From: Ruegeria pomeroyi
Lineage (GTDB): Bacteria; Pseudomonadota; Alphaproteobacteria; Rhodobacterales; Rhodobacteraceae
Reading direction: 5' to 3'
Length of the DNA: 64,000 nt
NCBI RefSeq assembly: GCF_021405525.1
Contig: NZ_JAGQAG010000004.1
Span: 277,882-341,881 of the forward strand
This document shows positions 40,670 to 49,646 of this stretch, one piece after another. The notes beneath the pieces were generated by a model. That model worked only from the letters and a program-made list of their open reading frames with translations, was not told the DNA's origin and searched no databases. The position numbers were made by a program, and so were the translations under genes. How positions within the stretch are numbered: the stretch's first letter is position 1; every line of letters begins with the position of its first letter.

Positions 40670-41788
40670 TCAGCGCAGCCGGGCCGACTGGTAAAGCCGC
40701 ACCTTGATGCCACCATGATCGACCACCGGGCCGGGCGCCTGAAACGGCAGCCGGGTCGCCCGCGCCAGGCTCATCTCCGAGGTGATCAGCCCGACACGCC
40801 AACCGCTGAAACGCTCCATCAGCACCTTGCCCAGACTGCCGTAGAGCGCGCGCAACCGCGCCTGATCGCCGATCCGCGCGCCATAGGGCGGGTTGACGAT
40901 GACCAGTCCGGGCCGCCCCTCGGGCGGGCGGATATCGCTGACCGGGCGTTGATGAAACGCGCAGAAATCGCTGACGCCCGCGCGGGTCGCATTGGCGCGG
41001 CTGGCCTCGATGGCGCCGGCGTTGCGGTCCGAACCGCAATACAGGCTCTCGGGCCTGCCACCCTCGCCCGCCGCAGCGCGCAGCGCCTGCCACCGGGCGG
41101 CATCGAACCCCGCCAGCTGTTCAAAGGCAAAGCTGCGCGTGCGCCCCGGCGCCAGCCCGGCCGCCCATTCCGCCGCCTCGATCACGAATGAGCCCGAGCC
41201 GCACATCGGGTCGAGCACTGGCTCGACCCCGTCGAACCCGCATTGGCGCAGGAACAGCGCCGCCATGGTCTCGCGCATGGGGGCCTTGCCCACCGCCTCC
41301 TTGTGGCCGCGCTTGTGCAGCGCCTCGCCCGAGGTGTCGATGGAAAAGGTGCAGAAATCGCGCTCGATCCGCAGCATCAGGCGAATATCGGCCTCATCCG
41401 AGATGGGGGCGCCCAGTTCCTCGGCAAGGGCGCGTTCGACGCGCTGCTTGGCGGCGCCCGCATGATAGATCTTGGACTTTCGGCTGACCGCTTCGACCCG
41501 AACAGGCACATCCGCGCGCAGGAAATCGCCCCAGGCAAACTTGCGCGCCCGCTTGTCGAGCTGCGCCAGATGCACCGCCGGAAAGCCGCCAATCCGCACC
41601 AGCACCCGGCCCGCACCGCGCAAGACCAGATTGGCGCGCATCACTTCGGACCAGGGCCCGCGCGTCTCGACCCCGCCCGGCACCACGCGCGGTTCGGCAA
41701 AACCGCAGGCGGCTGCCTCTTCGGCCAGAGGCTGTTCCAGCCCCGGCGGCGCCATCAGGAAAATGTCATAGCTTTGCGTCTTGTCCAT
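40670..41788 (-). CDS. THUMP-domain class I RNA methyltransferase (RlmL/TrmN-like)
   Basis: 372 aa: THUMP domain (about 1-150, DIFLMAPPGLEQPLAEEAAACG ... LMLRIERDFCTFSIDTSGEALHKRGH), then the Rossmann methyltransferase with PVLDPMCGSGSFVIEAAEWA (SAM motif I) and the catalytic LVIVNPPYGARIG. It would methylate guanine N2 in rRNA or tRNA. The ATG at 41788 is preferred over a TTG at 41797. Confidence 0.9.
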   Translation of the reverse strand: MDKTQSYDIFLMAPPGLEQPLAEEAAACGFAEPRVVPGGVETRGPWSEVMRANLVLRGAGRVLVRIGGFPAVHLAQLDKRARKFAWGDFLRADVPVRVEAVSRKSKIYHAGAAKQRVERALAEELGAPISDEADIRLMLRIERDFCTFSIDTSGEALHKRGHKEAVGKAPMRETMAALFLRQCGFDGVEPVLDPMCGSGSFVIEAAEWAAGLAPGRTRSFAFEQLAGFDAARWQALRAAAGEGGRPESLYCGSDRNAGAIEASRANATRAGVSDFCAFHQRPVSDIRPPEGRPGLVIVNPPYGARIGDQARLRALYGSLGKVLMERFSGWRVGLITSEMSLARATRLPFQAPGPVVDHGGIKVRLYQSARLR

Positions 41789-41843
41789 CCCCGGCAATTA
41801 CAGCGGAACGGGCAGAGGGGCTAGGGCAATCTCTGAACCGGGT

Positions 41844-42221
41844 TCAGAGGTGATCGCGGATCGAGCCGGTCTTGGGCGACAGGTCCGGGTCGATATCGCG
41901 CATTTCCAGCGACAGGGCCAGCGAGCGCTGTGCCATGACCGGGGCAACAAAGGCGCGGACCGCTTCAAAGATCTCGTTGGCAGCGGCCTGTTTCACCTCG
42001 GGCGCGCGGCCCGCGCGCAGGCGGATCGAAATGTCGATGAACCCGTGCTTGGGGTCACCATCGGCAATAGCCCAGTGATCGGCGCGAAGGGCGCGCACCC
42101 GGATGCCCGGCATGGGAAAGGTGTCGATCCCCGCGGCGGTGGCGCGGATCACCTCGCAAAGCGCACCGATATCCAGCGCGTCCTCGAGATTGCCGGAATA
42201 TTCGACGATGAAATGCGGCAT
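41844..42221 (-). CDS. 5-carboxymethyl-2-hydroxymuconate delta-isomerase family protein
   Basis: 125 aa, small tautomerase-like fold with the N-terminal Pro (MPHFIVEYSGNLEDALDIGALCEVIRATA) that is catalytic after Met removal, and Arg-rich strand SIRLRAGRAPEVKQAA. CHMI acts in homoprotocatechuate degradation, but no other gene of that pathway is nearby, so the substrate is open. Confidence 0.88.
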   Translation of the reverse strand: MPHFIVEYSGNLEDALDIGALCEVIRATAAGIDTFPMPGIRVRALRADHWAIADGDPKHGFIDISIRLRAGRAPEVKQAAANEIFEAVRAFVAPVMAQRSLALSLEMRDIDPDLSPKTGSIRDHL

Positions 42222-42260
42222 GGCCTCCTCCTCGCACCAGGGTCAGGCGGCGCGGTGGCA

Positions 42261-42309
42261 CAGGATTTCAAGTGAAATCCTGTGAGCAGGGATTTCCTTA
42301 AATCCCTGC
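42261..42309. terminator. Two tandem related hairpins
   Basis: CAGGATTTCA-AG-TGAAATCCTG (42261-42282) and GCAGGGATTT-CCTT-AAATCCCTGC (42286-42309), 3 bp apart, between the end of mdeB and the CHMI start. Both are perfect 10-bp stems and share AGG(G)ATTT. They are likely terminators of mdeB. Confidence 0.65.
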
Positions 42310-42371
42310 CCCCTTGACCCACGCCGGTGCACATAACAGGTTAACCACTCTCCGGCAGGCGGGCGCAAGCC

Positions 42372-44762
42372 CTATCCGACCAGCCGCGCCGGTTGCCCCG
42401 GACGACCGGCCGTCAGCCCCTCGACCCGCCCGACAATCGCGCCTGCGTCGATGCCGAAATGGCGGTAGAGATCGCCGATGGTGCCGGTCTGGCCGAAATG
42501 CTCGACCCCCAGCGGGATGGTCCGGTGCCCGGCCACCGATCCCAGCCAGCCCAGCGTTGCCGGATGCCCGTCGATCACCGTCACCAGATGGCAATGCGGT
42601 GGCAATTCGCCCATCAGCCGTTCGATATGCGACAGCGCCGCCGGGTTGCCGCGTGCCCGCGCCCGCTGCGCGGCGGTCCAACCGGCGTTCAGCCGGTCCG
42701 CCGACGTCACCGCCAGCACACCGACATCGCGCCGTGCCTCGCCCAGCAGGCCGGCGGCGCGGATCGCCTCGGGCGCCACCGCGCCCTGATACGCAATCAC
42801 TACCTCGGCATTGGGCCCGGGCTTGCGCAACCAATAGGCGCCGTCTATGGCGCCTTGTCGAAAGGCGTCATCCCCCCGCTTGCCCGGCTGCTCGATCGGA
42901 TTGGTCGAGAGCCTGAGATAGACGCTGCCCCCGGTCTCGTCGCGCAGCCAGGTGCGCTCGTCCGGGTCGCCCTCGCCATCGCGTTGCAGATAGTCAAACG
43001 CCCATTCCATGATCACCGCCAGCTCGTCGGCGAATGCGGGTTCGAACGCGGCCAACCCGTCCTGGCTCATCCCGATGAGCGGCGAGCCGATGGATTGATG
43101 CGCCCCCCCTTCGGGCGCGAGCGTCACGCCCGAGGGCGTGCCCACCAGCAGAAACCGCGCATCCTGATAGCAGGCATAGTTCAGCGCATCGAGGCCGCGC
43201 GCCACAAACGGGTCATAGACCGTACCGACCGGGATCAGCCGCTTGCCGAACAGCGAATGGCTCAGCCCCGCCGCCCCCAACAGCAGCATCAGGTTCATCT
43301 CGGCGATGCCCAGCTCGATATGCTGGCCCTTGGGCGTGAACTCCCATTTCGCGGTCGAGGGGATCTTGTGCTCGATAAACGCGTCAGCCTGATCCTTGCG
43401 CGCGAACAGCTTGCGCCGGTTCACCCACGGGCCGAGGTTGGTGGTGCCAGTCACATCGGGCGAGGTGGTGACGATGCGCGCCGCCAGCTCGCTGTCGCCC
43501 TTGCTGAGATCGTCCAGCACCTTGCCAAAGGCCGCCTGGGTCGAAATCTCGCGGTCGCTCGCAATCTCGATCCCCGGCACCGCAAGGCGGGCATCGGAGA
43601 ACCGCCGCCGCCCCTTGGCGAAAAACGGCACACCGTCCAGAAAGGCGCGCAGCGCACCGGGGTCGGCGACGGTGGCCAGCGGCTCCCATTCCTGCCCCTC
43701 GGGCACGCCCATATGGGCCTGCCAGGCGGCAAACTGGGTCTTGTTCATCAGCCCGCCATGATTGTCCTTGTGGCCCGCGATGGGCGTGCCCCAGCCCTTG
43801 ACCGTATAGGCCAGGAAACAGGTGGGGCGGTCATGGTCGATGCCGGCAAAGGTCTCGGCCATGGTGGCCACGCAATTGCCGCCGAGATTTTCCATCAACT
43901 CGGCCAGTTCCTCATCGCTGCGCCGGTCAAGCAAGGCGAAAACGTCGCCCTGATCGCCCAGATCCTCCATCAACCGTTTGCGCCAGACCGCGCCGCCCAT
44001 GAAGGTCAGCGCCGAATATTGCTGGTTCGGGCAGGCGTCGATCCAGTCGCGCAGCTTGTCACCGCCCGGTTCGGCAAATGCCGCCCGTTGCAGCGCGCCA
44101 TATTTGATCCGCACCACGTCCCAGCCGAAGGCGTCGAAAATCTTCTCGACTCGTTCGAACAGACCCTCGCGCACGATCCCGTCCAGCGACTGGCGGTTAT
44201 AGTCGATGATCCACCAGCAATTGCGCAGGTCGTTCTTCCACCCCTCTTGCAGGGTCTCGTAAACATTGCCCTCGTCCAGCTCGGCATCGCCCACCAGCGC
44301 CACCATCCGGCCCATGGGTGCCCCCTGCCCCCAGTCCTTTGCGGCAATGTAATCCTGCACCAGAGAAGCGAAGGCGGTGACCGCAACGCCCAGCCCCACC
44401 GAACCGGTCGAGAAATCGACGTCATCCACATCCTTGGTGCGGCTGGGATAGGATTGCACCCCGCCATAACCACGGAAATTCTCCATCCGCGCGCGGTCCA
44501 GATTGCCCATCAGGTACTGGATGGCATGGAACACCGGGCTGGCATGGGGTTTCACCGCCACCCGGTCCTCGGGCCTCAGCGCGCTGAAATAGAGCGCGGT
44601 CATGATCGACACCATCGAGGCCGAGCTGGCCTGATGCCCGCCGATCTTGATCCCGTCCACCTTGGGGCGGATGTGATTGGCGTGATGGATCATCCAGTGC
44701 GACAGCCACAGGATGCGCTGTTCGATGGTCTTGAGGTGGCTAAGGTCCTGCGGCGTGCTCAT
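42372..44762 (-). CDS. mdeB: Homodimeric 2-oxoacid dehydrogenase E1 (2-oxobutyrate dehydrogenase, MdeB-like)
   Basis: 796-aa transketolase/AceE-type thiamine diphosphate enzyme: N-terminal HHANHIRPKVDGIKIGGHQASSASM, the ThDP motif GDAELDEGNVYETLQEGWKNDLRNCWWIIDYNRQSLDG, and the central pyrimidine-binding part (GQHIELGIAEMNLMLLLGAAGLSHSLFGKRLIPVGTVYDPFV). In Pseudomonas putida the same enzyme (MdeB) sits next to methionine gamma-lyase and oxidatively decarboxylates the 2-oxobutyrate it releases. Here mdeA ends 165 bp upstream on the same strand. E2 and E3 subunits are not in the window. A 1163-residue open frame on the other strand is shadow. Confidence 0.87.
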   Translation of the reverse strand: MSTPQDLSHLKTIEQRILWLSHWMIHHANHIRPKVDGIKIGGHQASSASMVSIMTALYFSALRPEDRVAVKPHASPVFHAIQYLMGNLDRARMENFRGYGGVQSYPSRTKDVDDVDFSTGSVGLGVAVTAFASLVQDYIAAKDWGQGAPMGRMVALVGDAELDEGNVYETLQEGWKNDLRNCWWIIDYNRQSLDGIVREGLFERVEKIFDAFGWDVVRIKYGALQRAAFAEPGGDKLRDWIDACPNQQYSALTFMGGAVWRKRLMEDLGDQGDVFALLDRRSDEELAELMENLGGNCVATMAETFAGIDHDRPTCFLAYTVKGWGTPIAGHKDNHGGLMNKTQFAAWQAHMGVPEGQEWEPLATVADPGALRAFLDGVPFFAKGRRRFSDARLAVPGIEIASDREISTQAAFGKVLDDLSKGDSELAARIVTTSPDVTGTTNLGPWVNRRKLFARKDQADAFIEHKIPSTAKWEFTPKGQHIELGIAEMNLMLLLGAAGLSHSLFGKRLIPVGTVYDPFVARGLDALNYACYQDARFLLVGTPSGVTLAPEGGAHQSIGSPLIGMSQDGLAAFEPAFADELAVIMEWAFDYLQRDGEGDPDERTWLRDETGGSVYLRLSTNPIEQPGKRGDDAFRQGAIDGAYWLRKPGPNAEVVIAYQGAVAPEAIRAAGLLGEARRDVGVLAVTSADRLNAGWTAAQRARARGNPAALSHIERLMGELPPHCHLVTVIDGHPATLGWLGSVAGHRTIPLGVEHFGQTGTIGDLYRHFGIDAGAIVGRVEGLTAGRPGQPARLVG

Positions 44763-44927
44763 CGGCGCTCTCCTTGCAATGCGGGATCAGACCCGCCCGG
44801 CGAAGTCTATCATTTCCCTGCCCCGGTCGCGCGGGGTTTCAACGCCGGGTTTGCCCCGCGCATCGGTCCGGTCAGGGGTATCCGGGGGCCGCGCGCCCCT
44901 CCCCGAGGCACGCGGCCGCCACCGCCC

Positions 44928-46130
44928 TCAGGCGGCGGCCTGAACCTGGGGCGCGTCCAGCGACTGCGCCAGATCGGCCAGAATGTCCTCGACCTCTTCC
45001 AGACCGACCGACAGCCGGACCAGCCCGTCGCTGATGCCATGTTCGGCCCGCTCCTCGGGCATATAGGTGGAATGGGTCATCGAGGCGGGATGCTGGATCA
45101 GCGTCTCGGCATCACCCAGCGACACCGCCCGCGCGATCATGTTCAGACGGTTCATCATCGCCCGGCCCGCATCCATGCCGCCCTTGAGCTCGAACGCGAT
45201 CATCGCGCCGGGCTGGGCCATCTGCCGGTTTGCCAGCGCGTGCTGGTCAAAGGAGGGCAGACCGGGGAAATAGACCTCGCCCACCGCCGGATGCGCGGCC
45301 AGCCATTCGGCCACCACCTGGGCCGAGGCGCAATGCCGGTCCATCCGCAGCGCCAGCGTTTTCAGCCCGCGCAGGATCAGCATCGCGTTGAACGGGGCCA
45401 TGACGGCGCCGGTCATGTCCTTCATGCCATAGAGGCGGATCTCTGCGATCTGCTCGGCACCGCCCACCACAAGGCCCGCCACGACATCGCCATGACCGCC
45501 CAGATATTTGGTGGCCGAATGCAGCACGATATCAGCGCCCATCTCGATGGGCCGGGTCAGATAGGGCGTGGCATAGGTATTGTCGACCACGACCGAGGCA
45601 CCGGCGCCATGCGCGATCTCGCTCACCGTCGCGATATCGACCAGCCGCATGTTCGGGTTGGCGGGCGTTTCGAAATAGACCACGCGGGTCTTGTCGCTGA
45701 TCGCGGTTTTCAGGTTCTCGGGGTCGGTCAGGTCCACATGGGTGATGGTCACCCCCCATTTCGCCAGCCCATGCCGCATGTAAGAGAAGGTGCAGCCATA
45801 GAGCGTCTTGTCCACGATCACCTCATCCCCCGGCGACAGCAGCGTCCACAGAACGGCGGTAATCGCGCCCATGCCCGAGGATAGCGCCAACCCCGCCTCG
45901 GCCCCTTCGAGCGTGGCGATACGCTGTTCCAGCAGGTCGAGCGTCGGGTTCGAGATGCGCGAATAGATATGTCCCTGGCGCTCGCCCGCGAACATCTCGC
46001 CCCCGGCCTCGGCGGTCTCGAAGGCAAAGGTCGAGGTCAGATGCAAGGGCGGCGTCAGCGCGCCCTCGTGGTCCAGCGGGTCATAGGCGTGGTGGATGGC
46101 GCGGCTGGCAAAGCCCTTGGCATGGGTCAT
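44928..46130 (-). CDS. mdeA: Methionine gamma-lyase
   Basis: 400-aa Cys/Met metabolism PLP enzyme: FASRAIHHAYDPLDHEGALTPP, Y111 and C113 in DKTLYGCTFSY, PLP Lys K208 in LHSATKYLGGHGDVV, and the C-terminal QHPASMTHSTY. The YGC-T loop with Cys is diagnostic for methionine gamma-lyase against cystathionine lyases and synthases. It converts methionine to methanethiol, ammonia and 2-oxobutyrate; roseobacters use it in sulfur cycling. The ATG at 46130 is preferred over the frame from 46235, which overlaps the operator region. Divergent from an Lrp-type regulator. Confidence 0.93.
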   Translation of the reverse strand: MTHAKGFASRAIHHAYDPLDHEGALTPPLHLTSTFAFETAEAGGEMFAGERQGHIYSRISNPTLDLLEQRIATLEGAEAGLALSSGMGAITAVLWTLLSPGDEVIVDKTLYGCTFSYMRHGLAKWGVTITHVDLTDPENLKTAISDKTRVVYFETPANPNMRLVDIATVSEIAHGAGASVVVDNTYATPYLTRPIEMGADIVLHSATKYLGGHGDVVAGLVVGGAEQIAEIRLYGMKDMTGAVMAPFNAMLILRGLKTLALRMDRHCASAQVVAEWLAAHPAVGEVYFPGLPSFDQHALANRQMAQPGAMIAFELKGGMDAGRAMMNRLNMIARAVSLGDAETLIQHPASMTHSTYMPEERAEHGISDGLVRLSVGLEEVEDILADLAQSLDAPQVQAAA

Positions 46131-46197
46131 GGCGGGATCTCCTGATCTGGTGTTGCGGTCAGGATAGCCAAGCCAAACAGCGATGAGATTGCTATTC

Positions 46198-46235
46198 CTG
46201 CCAATTTGATATTCATTATTGGCAGTTTCTGCCAA
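46198..46235. promoter_or_regulatory. Candidate MdeR operator array
   Basis: Three copies of one 7-bp half-site: CTGCCAA (46198-46204), TTGGCAG (46219-46225) and CTGCCAA (46229-46235). The last two form TTGGCAG-TTT-CTGCCAA, a perfect 17-bp palindrome ending 11 bp before the mdeR ATG. Confidence 0.65.
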
Positions 46236-46246
46236 GAAAGACGAAA

Positions 46247-46705
46247 ATGGATAGCAAAGATCGCCAGATCATCCGCGCCCTGCAACAGGACGGGCGCATG
46301 ACCAACCAGGATCTGGCCGAAAAGGTGAGTCTCTCGCCCTCGCCCTGCCTGCGCCGCCTGCGCAATCTTGAAAAGAGCGGCGCCATCCGGGGGTTTGCCG
46401 TCGATGTGGATCCGGCCGCCTATGGGTTGCCGATCACCGTCTTTGTCCGCATCCGGCTGGAACGCCACAATCAGGAGGACGTGCAGCGGTTCGAAACCCG
46501 CGTGCGCCAGATCGACGAAGTGTTGGAATGCCACATCATGACCGGCGCGATGGATTACCAGCTGCGGGTGGTGGTGTCGGGACTGGACGCTTACGAACAG
46601 TTCATCCGCACCCGCATCCACCCCATCGGCGGCATCGCCTCGATCGACACCAGTTTCGTTTACAGTACTGTGAAGAAAACCGCCGTTTTTCCGCGCCTAG
46701 GTTAG
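46247..46705 (+). CDS. mdeR: Lrp/AsnC regulator of methionine catabolism (MdeR-like)
   Basis: 152 aa: N-terminal winged helix (KDRQIIRALQQDGRMTNQDLAEKVSLSPSPCLRRLRNLEKSGAIRGFAVDVDPAAYG) and the C-terminal RAM ligand domain (EVLECHIMTGAMDYQLRVVVSGLDAYEQFIRTRI). Divergent from mdeA over 116 bp, as in the Pseudomonas mdeR-mdeAB cluster, where MdeR activates mdeAB. The half-site array in the intergenic is the likely target. Confidence 0.9.
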   Translation: MDSKDRQIIRALQQDGRMTNQDLAEKVSLSPSPCLRRLRNLEKSGAIRGFAVDVDPAAYGLPITVFVRIRLERHNQEDVQRFETRVRQIDEVLECHIMTGAMDYQLRVVVSGLDAYEQFIRTRIHPIGGIASIDTSFVYSTVKKTAVFPRLG

Positions 46706-46768
46706 ACCCGGGATATCGTACATGATACGGCGCCGAAAAGGCGCCTCCTCACTTTCGTTTCCTGCCCC

Positions 46769-47548
46769 TCAGCACCCTTTCCAGACCGGATCGCGCTTCT
46801 CGGCAAAGGCGCGGGCGCCCTCCAGCTGGTCCTCGGACGAATAGAGCACATCCACAGTGCGCAACTGCCGTTTGGTGATCTTGTTCATCGTGTCCTGGAA
46901 CTTGGCATCCTCGGCCTCGCGCACGATCTCCTTGATCGCGGCATAGACAAGCGGCGGGCCACTGGCCAGCAGGCGCGCCAGTTCCCAGGCGCGGTCCATC
47001 AGCTGCGCGCCCGGCACAATCTCGTTCACCAGCCCCCAGCGATGCGCCTCCTCGGCATCGAACCAGCGCCCGGTCAGCAACAGCTCCATCGCGATGTGAT
47101 AGGGGATGCGCTTGGGCAGCTTCACGCTGGCCGCATCGGCCACCGTGCCCGAGCGAATCTCGGGCAGCGCGAACGTGGCGTGATCGGCGGCGATGATCAT
47201 GTCCGCCGACAGCGCCAGTTCCAGCCCGCCGCCGCAGGCGATGCCGTTGACGGCGGCAATCACCGGCTTGTTCATGTCGCGCAGCTCCTGCAAACCGCCG
47301 AAACCGCCGACGCCATAATCCCCATCCACCGCATCGCCATCAGCCGCCGCCTTCAGATCCCAGCCGGGGCAAAAGAACTTCTCGCCGCCGCCGGTCAGAA
47401 TCGCCACCCGCAATTCGGGGTCGTCGCGGAACTCGCGGAACACCTCGCCCATGATCCGGCTGGTGGCCAGGTCGATCGCATTGGCCTTCGGCCGGTCCAG
47501 CGTCACCTCGAAAATGGCGCCGTCACGGCGCGTCTTGATGGGGGTCAT
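46769..47548 (-). CDS. Enoyl-CoA hydratase/isomerase, carnitinyl-CoA dehydratase-like (CaiD)
   Basis: 259-aa crotonase: DRPKANAIDLATSRIMGEVFREF, AILTGGGEKFFCPGWDLKAA, oxyanion hole NGIACGGGLELALSADMIIAADHATFALPEIRSGTVAD. The FCPGWDLKA and PEIRSG phrases resemble CaiD (carnitinyl-CoA dehydratase). It hydrates or dehydrates a CoA thioester. Its start lies 3 bp after the acyl-CoA synthetase stop. Confidence 0.85.
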   Translation of the reverse strand: MTPIKTRRDGAIFEVTLDRPKANAIDLATSRIMGEVFREFRDDPELRVAILTGGGEKFFCPGWDLKAAADGDAVDGDYGVGGFGGLQELRDMNKPVIAAVNGIACGGGLELALSADMIIAADHATFALPEIRSGTVADAASVKLPKRIPYHIAMELLLTGRWFDAEEAHRWGLVNEIVPGAQLMDRAWELARLLASGPPLVYAAIKEIVREAEDAKFQDTMNKITKRQLRTVDVLYSSEDQLEGARAFAEKRDPVWKGC

Positions 47549-47551
47549 CGG

Positions 47552-49564
47552 TCAGCCCTTTCTGATCAGTGCATCTACCGCCACCGCCCGGTCCGGCGTG
47601 GCAAGGAGCGGGTTGATCTCAACCTCGCCCAGTGTTTCGGCATGGGCAAGCACATAGTCCTGCACCGCCGCGACAGCCTCCAGGATCGCGTCCATATTGG
47701 CCCCCGGCTTGCCGCGATAGCCCGCCAGCAGGGGCGCGATGCGCAGCTGCTCCAGCCCGGCGCGGATAGCCTCGGGCGCGGCAGGCACCAGCAGCGACAC
47801 GGTATCCCGCATCAACTCGGTCAGCACCCCGCCCGCGCCCAGCGTCAAAACAAACCCGTGTGCCGGGTCGCGGACGACGCCTACCAGCAACTCGGCCACC
47901 GTGTCGCTCACCATCTCCTCGACCAGCACCTCGGGTGTGCCGATCTCGGATGCAACACGCGCGACATCCGCCGCCGCCACGCCCAGCCGTACCGCGCCAT
48001 GGTCCGATTTATGCGCCAACCCGACGCCTTTGACCGCAAAGGGCCCGCGCATCCCCTCCACTGCCTGCGCTATCCCGTCAGCGCGCGCGGTCCGGTTGCG
48101 CGGCACCGCCAGCCCATGCGCCGCCAGCGCCGCCTTGGCCGCACCCTCGTCCAGCAACCGCTCCGCCGCGCCCAACCCCGGCAGGCACAGCGGCACCGGA
48201 TCGGGCGCGCGCAGGCTGGCCGCCGCCTCGGCCGCCGCCAGCGCCTCGCGCAGGCCCATCAGGGGCACCACGCCGCCCGCCATCAGCTCGGCCGCCACAT
48301 CCGGCGGCATCAGTTCCGGCAGCGTTGCCACCACGGCAAAGGGCGCCCCGGTCTCGGCCCGCACCCGCAGCGCCGCCTGGGTGGCGCAGGCCCAGTCGCT
48401 GGCATCGGTCACCGGATAATCGACAATCGAAACGGTCAAGGCGATGCCCTCACCGGTCATCCCGGACCAGGCCGCCGCCATCGCATCGGTGTCGCGCCAG
48501 ATATAGGTGTGGTAATCCAGCGGATTGCTCAGCGCCACCATCGGCCCCAGCGCCGCGCGCAAGCGCACCCGCTGGTCCCCGCTCAGCGGTGGAAAGCGCA
48601 GCCCGCCGCCCTCGGCCATATCGGCGATCAGGCTTGCCTCGCCCCCCGAACAGCTGATCGAGGCAATGCCCAGCCCGGCAAGCGGCCCGCAGCAATGCAA
48701 CAGTTTCAGCGTCTCCAGCAGGTCGGGCAGCGCCCGCAGGCGCGGGATGCCCAGACGGTCCAGCAGCGCCTGCGCCCCCGCATCGCTGCCCGCCAGGGAC
48801 GCCGTATGCGACACCGTCGCCTGCCGCGCCTGTTCCGAGGCCCCGACCTTCAGCGCCACCAGCGGCACGCCCCGCGCATGGGCCTTGGCCGCCAGCGCCT
48901 CCCAGTCGCGCAGATCGCCGAACCCCTCGATATGCAACCCGATGGCGGTCACCCGGGGGTCGTCCAGCAACCCCATGGCAATCCGCGCCTGACCGGTCTG
49001 CGCCATGTTCCCGCAGGTCACCACATAGGCGATGGGCAGGCCGCGCTGCTGCATGGTCAGGTTGATCGCGATGTTCGAACTTTGAGTCAGGATGGCCACA
49101 CCGCGTTCGACCCGGCTGCACCCGTGCTGATCGGGCCAGAGTAGCGCCCCATCGAGCGCATTGACGAAGCCATAGCAATTGGGGCCCAGGATCGGCATGT
49201 CACCCGCCGCCGCCACCAGCGCGGCCTGCAACTCGCTCCCGGTCTCGTCCTCGGCCAGCGCCTCGGAAAACCCGCTGGCGAAACAGACCGCCCCGCCCGC
49301 CCCCATGGCCGAGAGCAGCGCCACCGCCTCGACGGTGGCATGCCGGTTGATGCCGATAAAGGCCGCATCGGGCGCGCCCGGCAGATCCTCCAGCCGGGCA
49401 AAGGCCGGATATCCCTCGACCTCCGCCGCCTTGGGATGCACCGGCCAGATGGCACCGCCGTAACCCATGCGCCGGCACTGCACGATCACCTGACGACACC
49501 AGGCGCCGCCCCCGATCACCGCGATCGAGCGCGGCTGAAACATGCGCGACAAGCCCTTGCTCAT
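47552..49564 (-). CDS. NDP-forming acyl-CoA synthetase (ACD-type)
   Basis: 670-aa ligase of the acetate-CoA ligase (ADP-forming) superfamily, alpha and beta parts fused: CoA-binding domain (RSIAVIGGGAWCRQVIVQCRRMGYGGAIWPVHPKAAEV), succinyl-CoA ligase-like part with the phospho-His region (ILGPNCYGFVN ... SQSSNIAINLTMQQRG), then ATP-grasp (GPFAVKGVGLAHKSDHGAVRLGV ... VLVEEMVSDTVAELLVGVVRDPAHGFVLTLGAGG). It makes an acyl-CoA with NTP. Between the CaiD-like hydratase and, 82 bp away, an acyl-CoA dehydrogenase. Confidence 0.85.
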   Translation of the reverse strand: MSKGLSRMFQPRSIAVIGGGAWCRQVIVQCRRMGYGGAIWPVHPKAAEVEGYPAFARLEDLPGAPDAAFIGINRHATVEAVALLSAMGAGGAVCFASGFSEALAEDETGSELQAALVAAAGDMPILGPNCYGFVNALDGALLWPDQHGCSRVERGVAILTQSSNIAINLTMQQRGLPIAYVVTCGNMAQTGQARIAMGLLDDPRVTAIGLHIEGFGDLRDWEALAAKAHARGVPLVALKVGASEQARQATVSHTASLAGSDAGAQALLDRLGIPRLRALPDLLETLKLLHCCGPLAGLGIASISCSGGEASLIADMAEGGGLRFPPLSGDQRVRLRAALGPMVALSNPLDYHTYIWRDTDAMAAAWSGMTGEGIALTVSIVDYPVTDASDWACATQAALRVRAETGAPFAVVATLPELMPPDVAAELMAGGVVPLMGLREALAAAEAAASLRAPDPVPLCLPGLGAAERLLDEGAAKAALAAHGLAVPRNRTARADGIAQAVEGMRGPFAVKGVGLAHKSDHGAVRLGVAAADVARVASEIGTPEVLVEEMVSDTVAELLVGVVRDPAHGFVLTLGAGGVLTELMRDTVSLLVPAAPEAIRAGLEQLRIAPLLAGYRGKPGANMDAILEAVAAVQDYVLAHAETLGEVEINPLLATPDRAVAVDALIRKG

Positions 49565-49580
49565 GACAGGCCCCCTGCCC

Positions 49581-49612
49581 TTTCACTTTGCCGAAAATAC
49601 TCCCGCCGGAGG
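49581..49612. repeat. Interspersed repeat, second copy
   Basis: Reads as the complement of the 36130-36154 element: CTCCGGCGGGAGTATTTTCG followed by GCAAAGTGAA. It lies between the acyl-CoA dehydrogenase stop and the ligase start. Confidence 0.7.
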
Positions 49613-49646
49613 CGTCGCGCTTCAGCGCGAACGCGACCGCGCGCCA

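Noticed and set aside
40566..41093. N-terminal extension of the Crp/Fnr gene at 39861
   Set aside because: The extra 176 residues are shadow of the RNA methyltransferase; a GTG with AGGAGA at 40565 gives the normal length.
42393..45884. 1163-residue open frame on the plus strand
   Set aside because: It lies antisense to mdeB and mdeA, is rich in His, Arg, Gln and Pro, and matches no family. It is a high-GC shadow frame.
47042..49144. 700-residue open frame on the plus strand
   Set aside because: Antisense to the CaiD-like and ligase genes; no recognisable domain.
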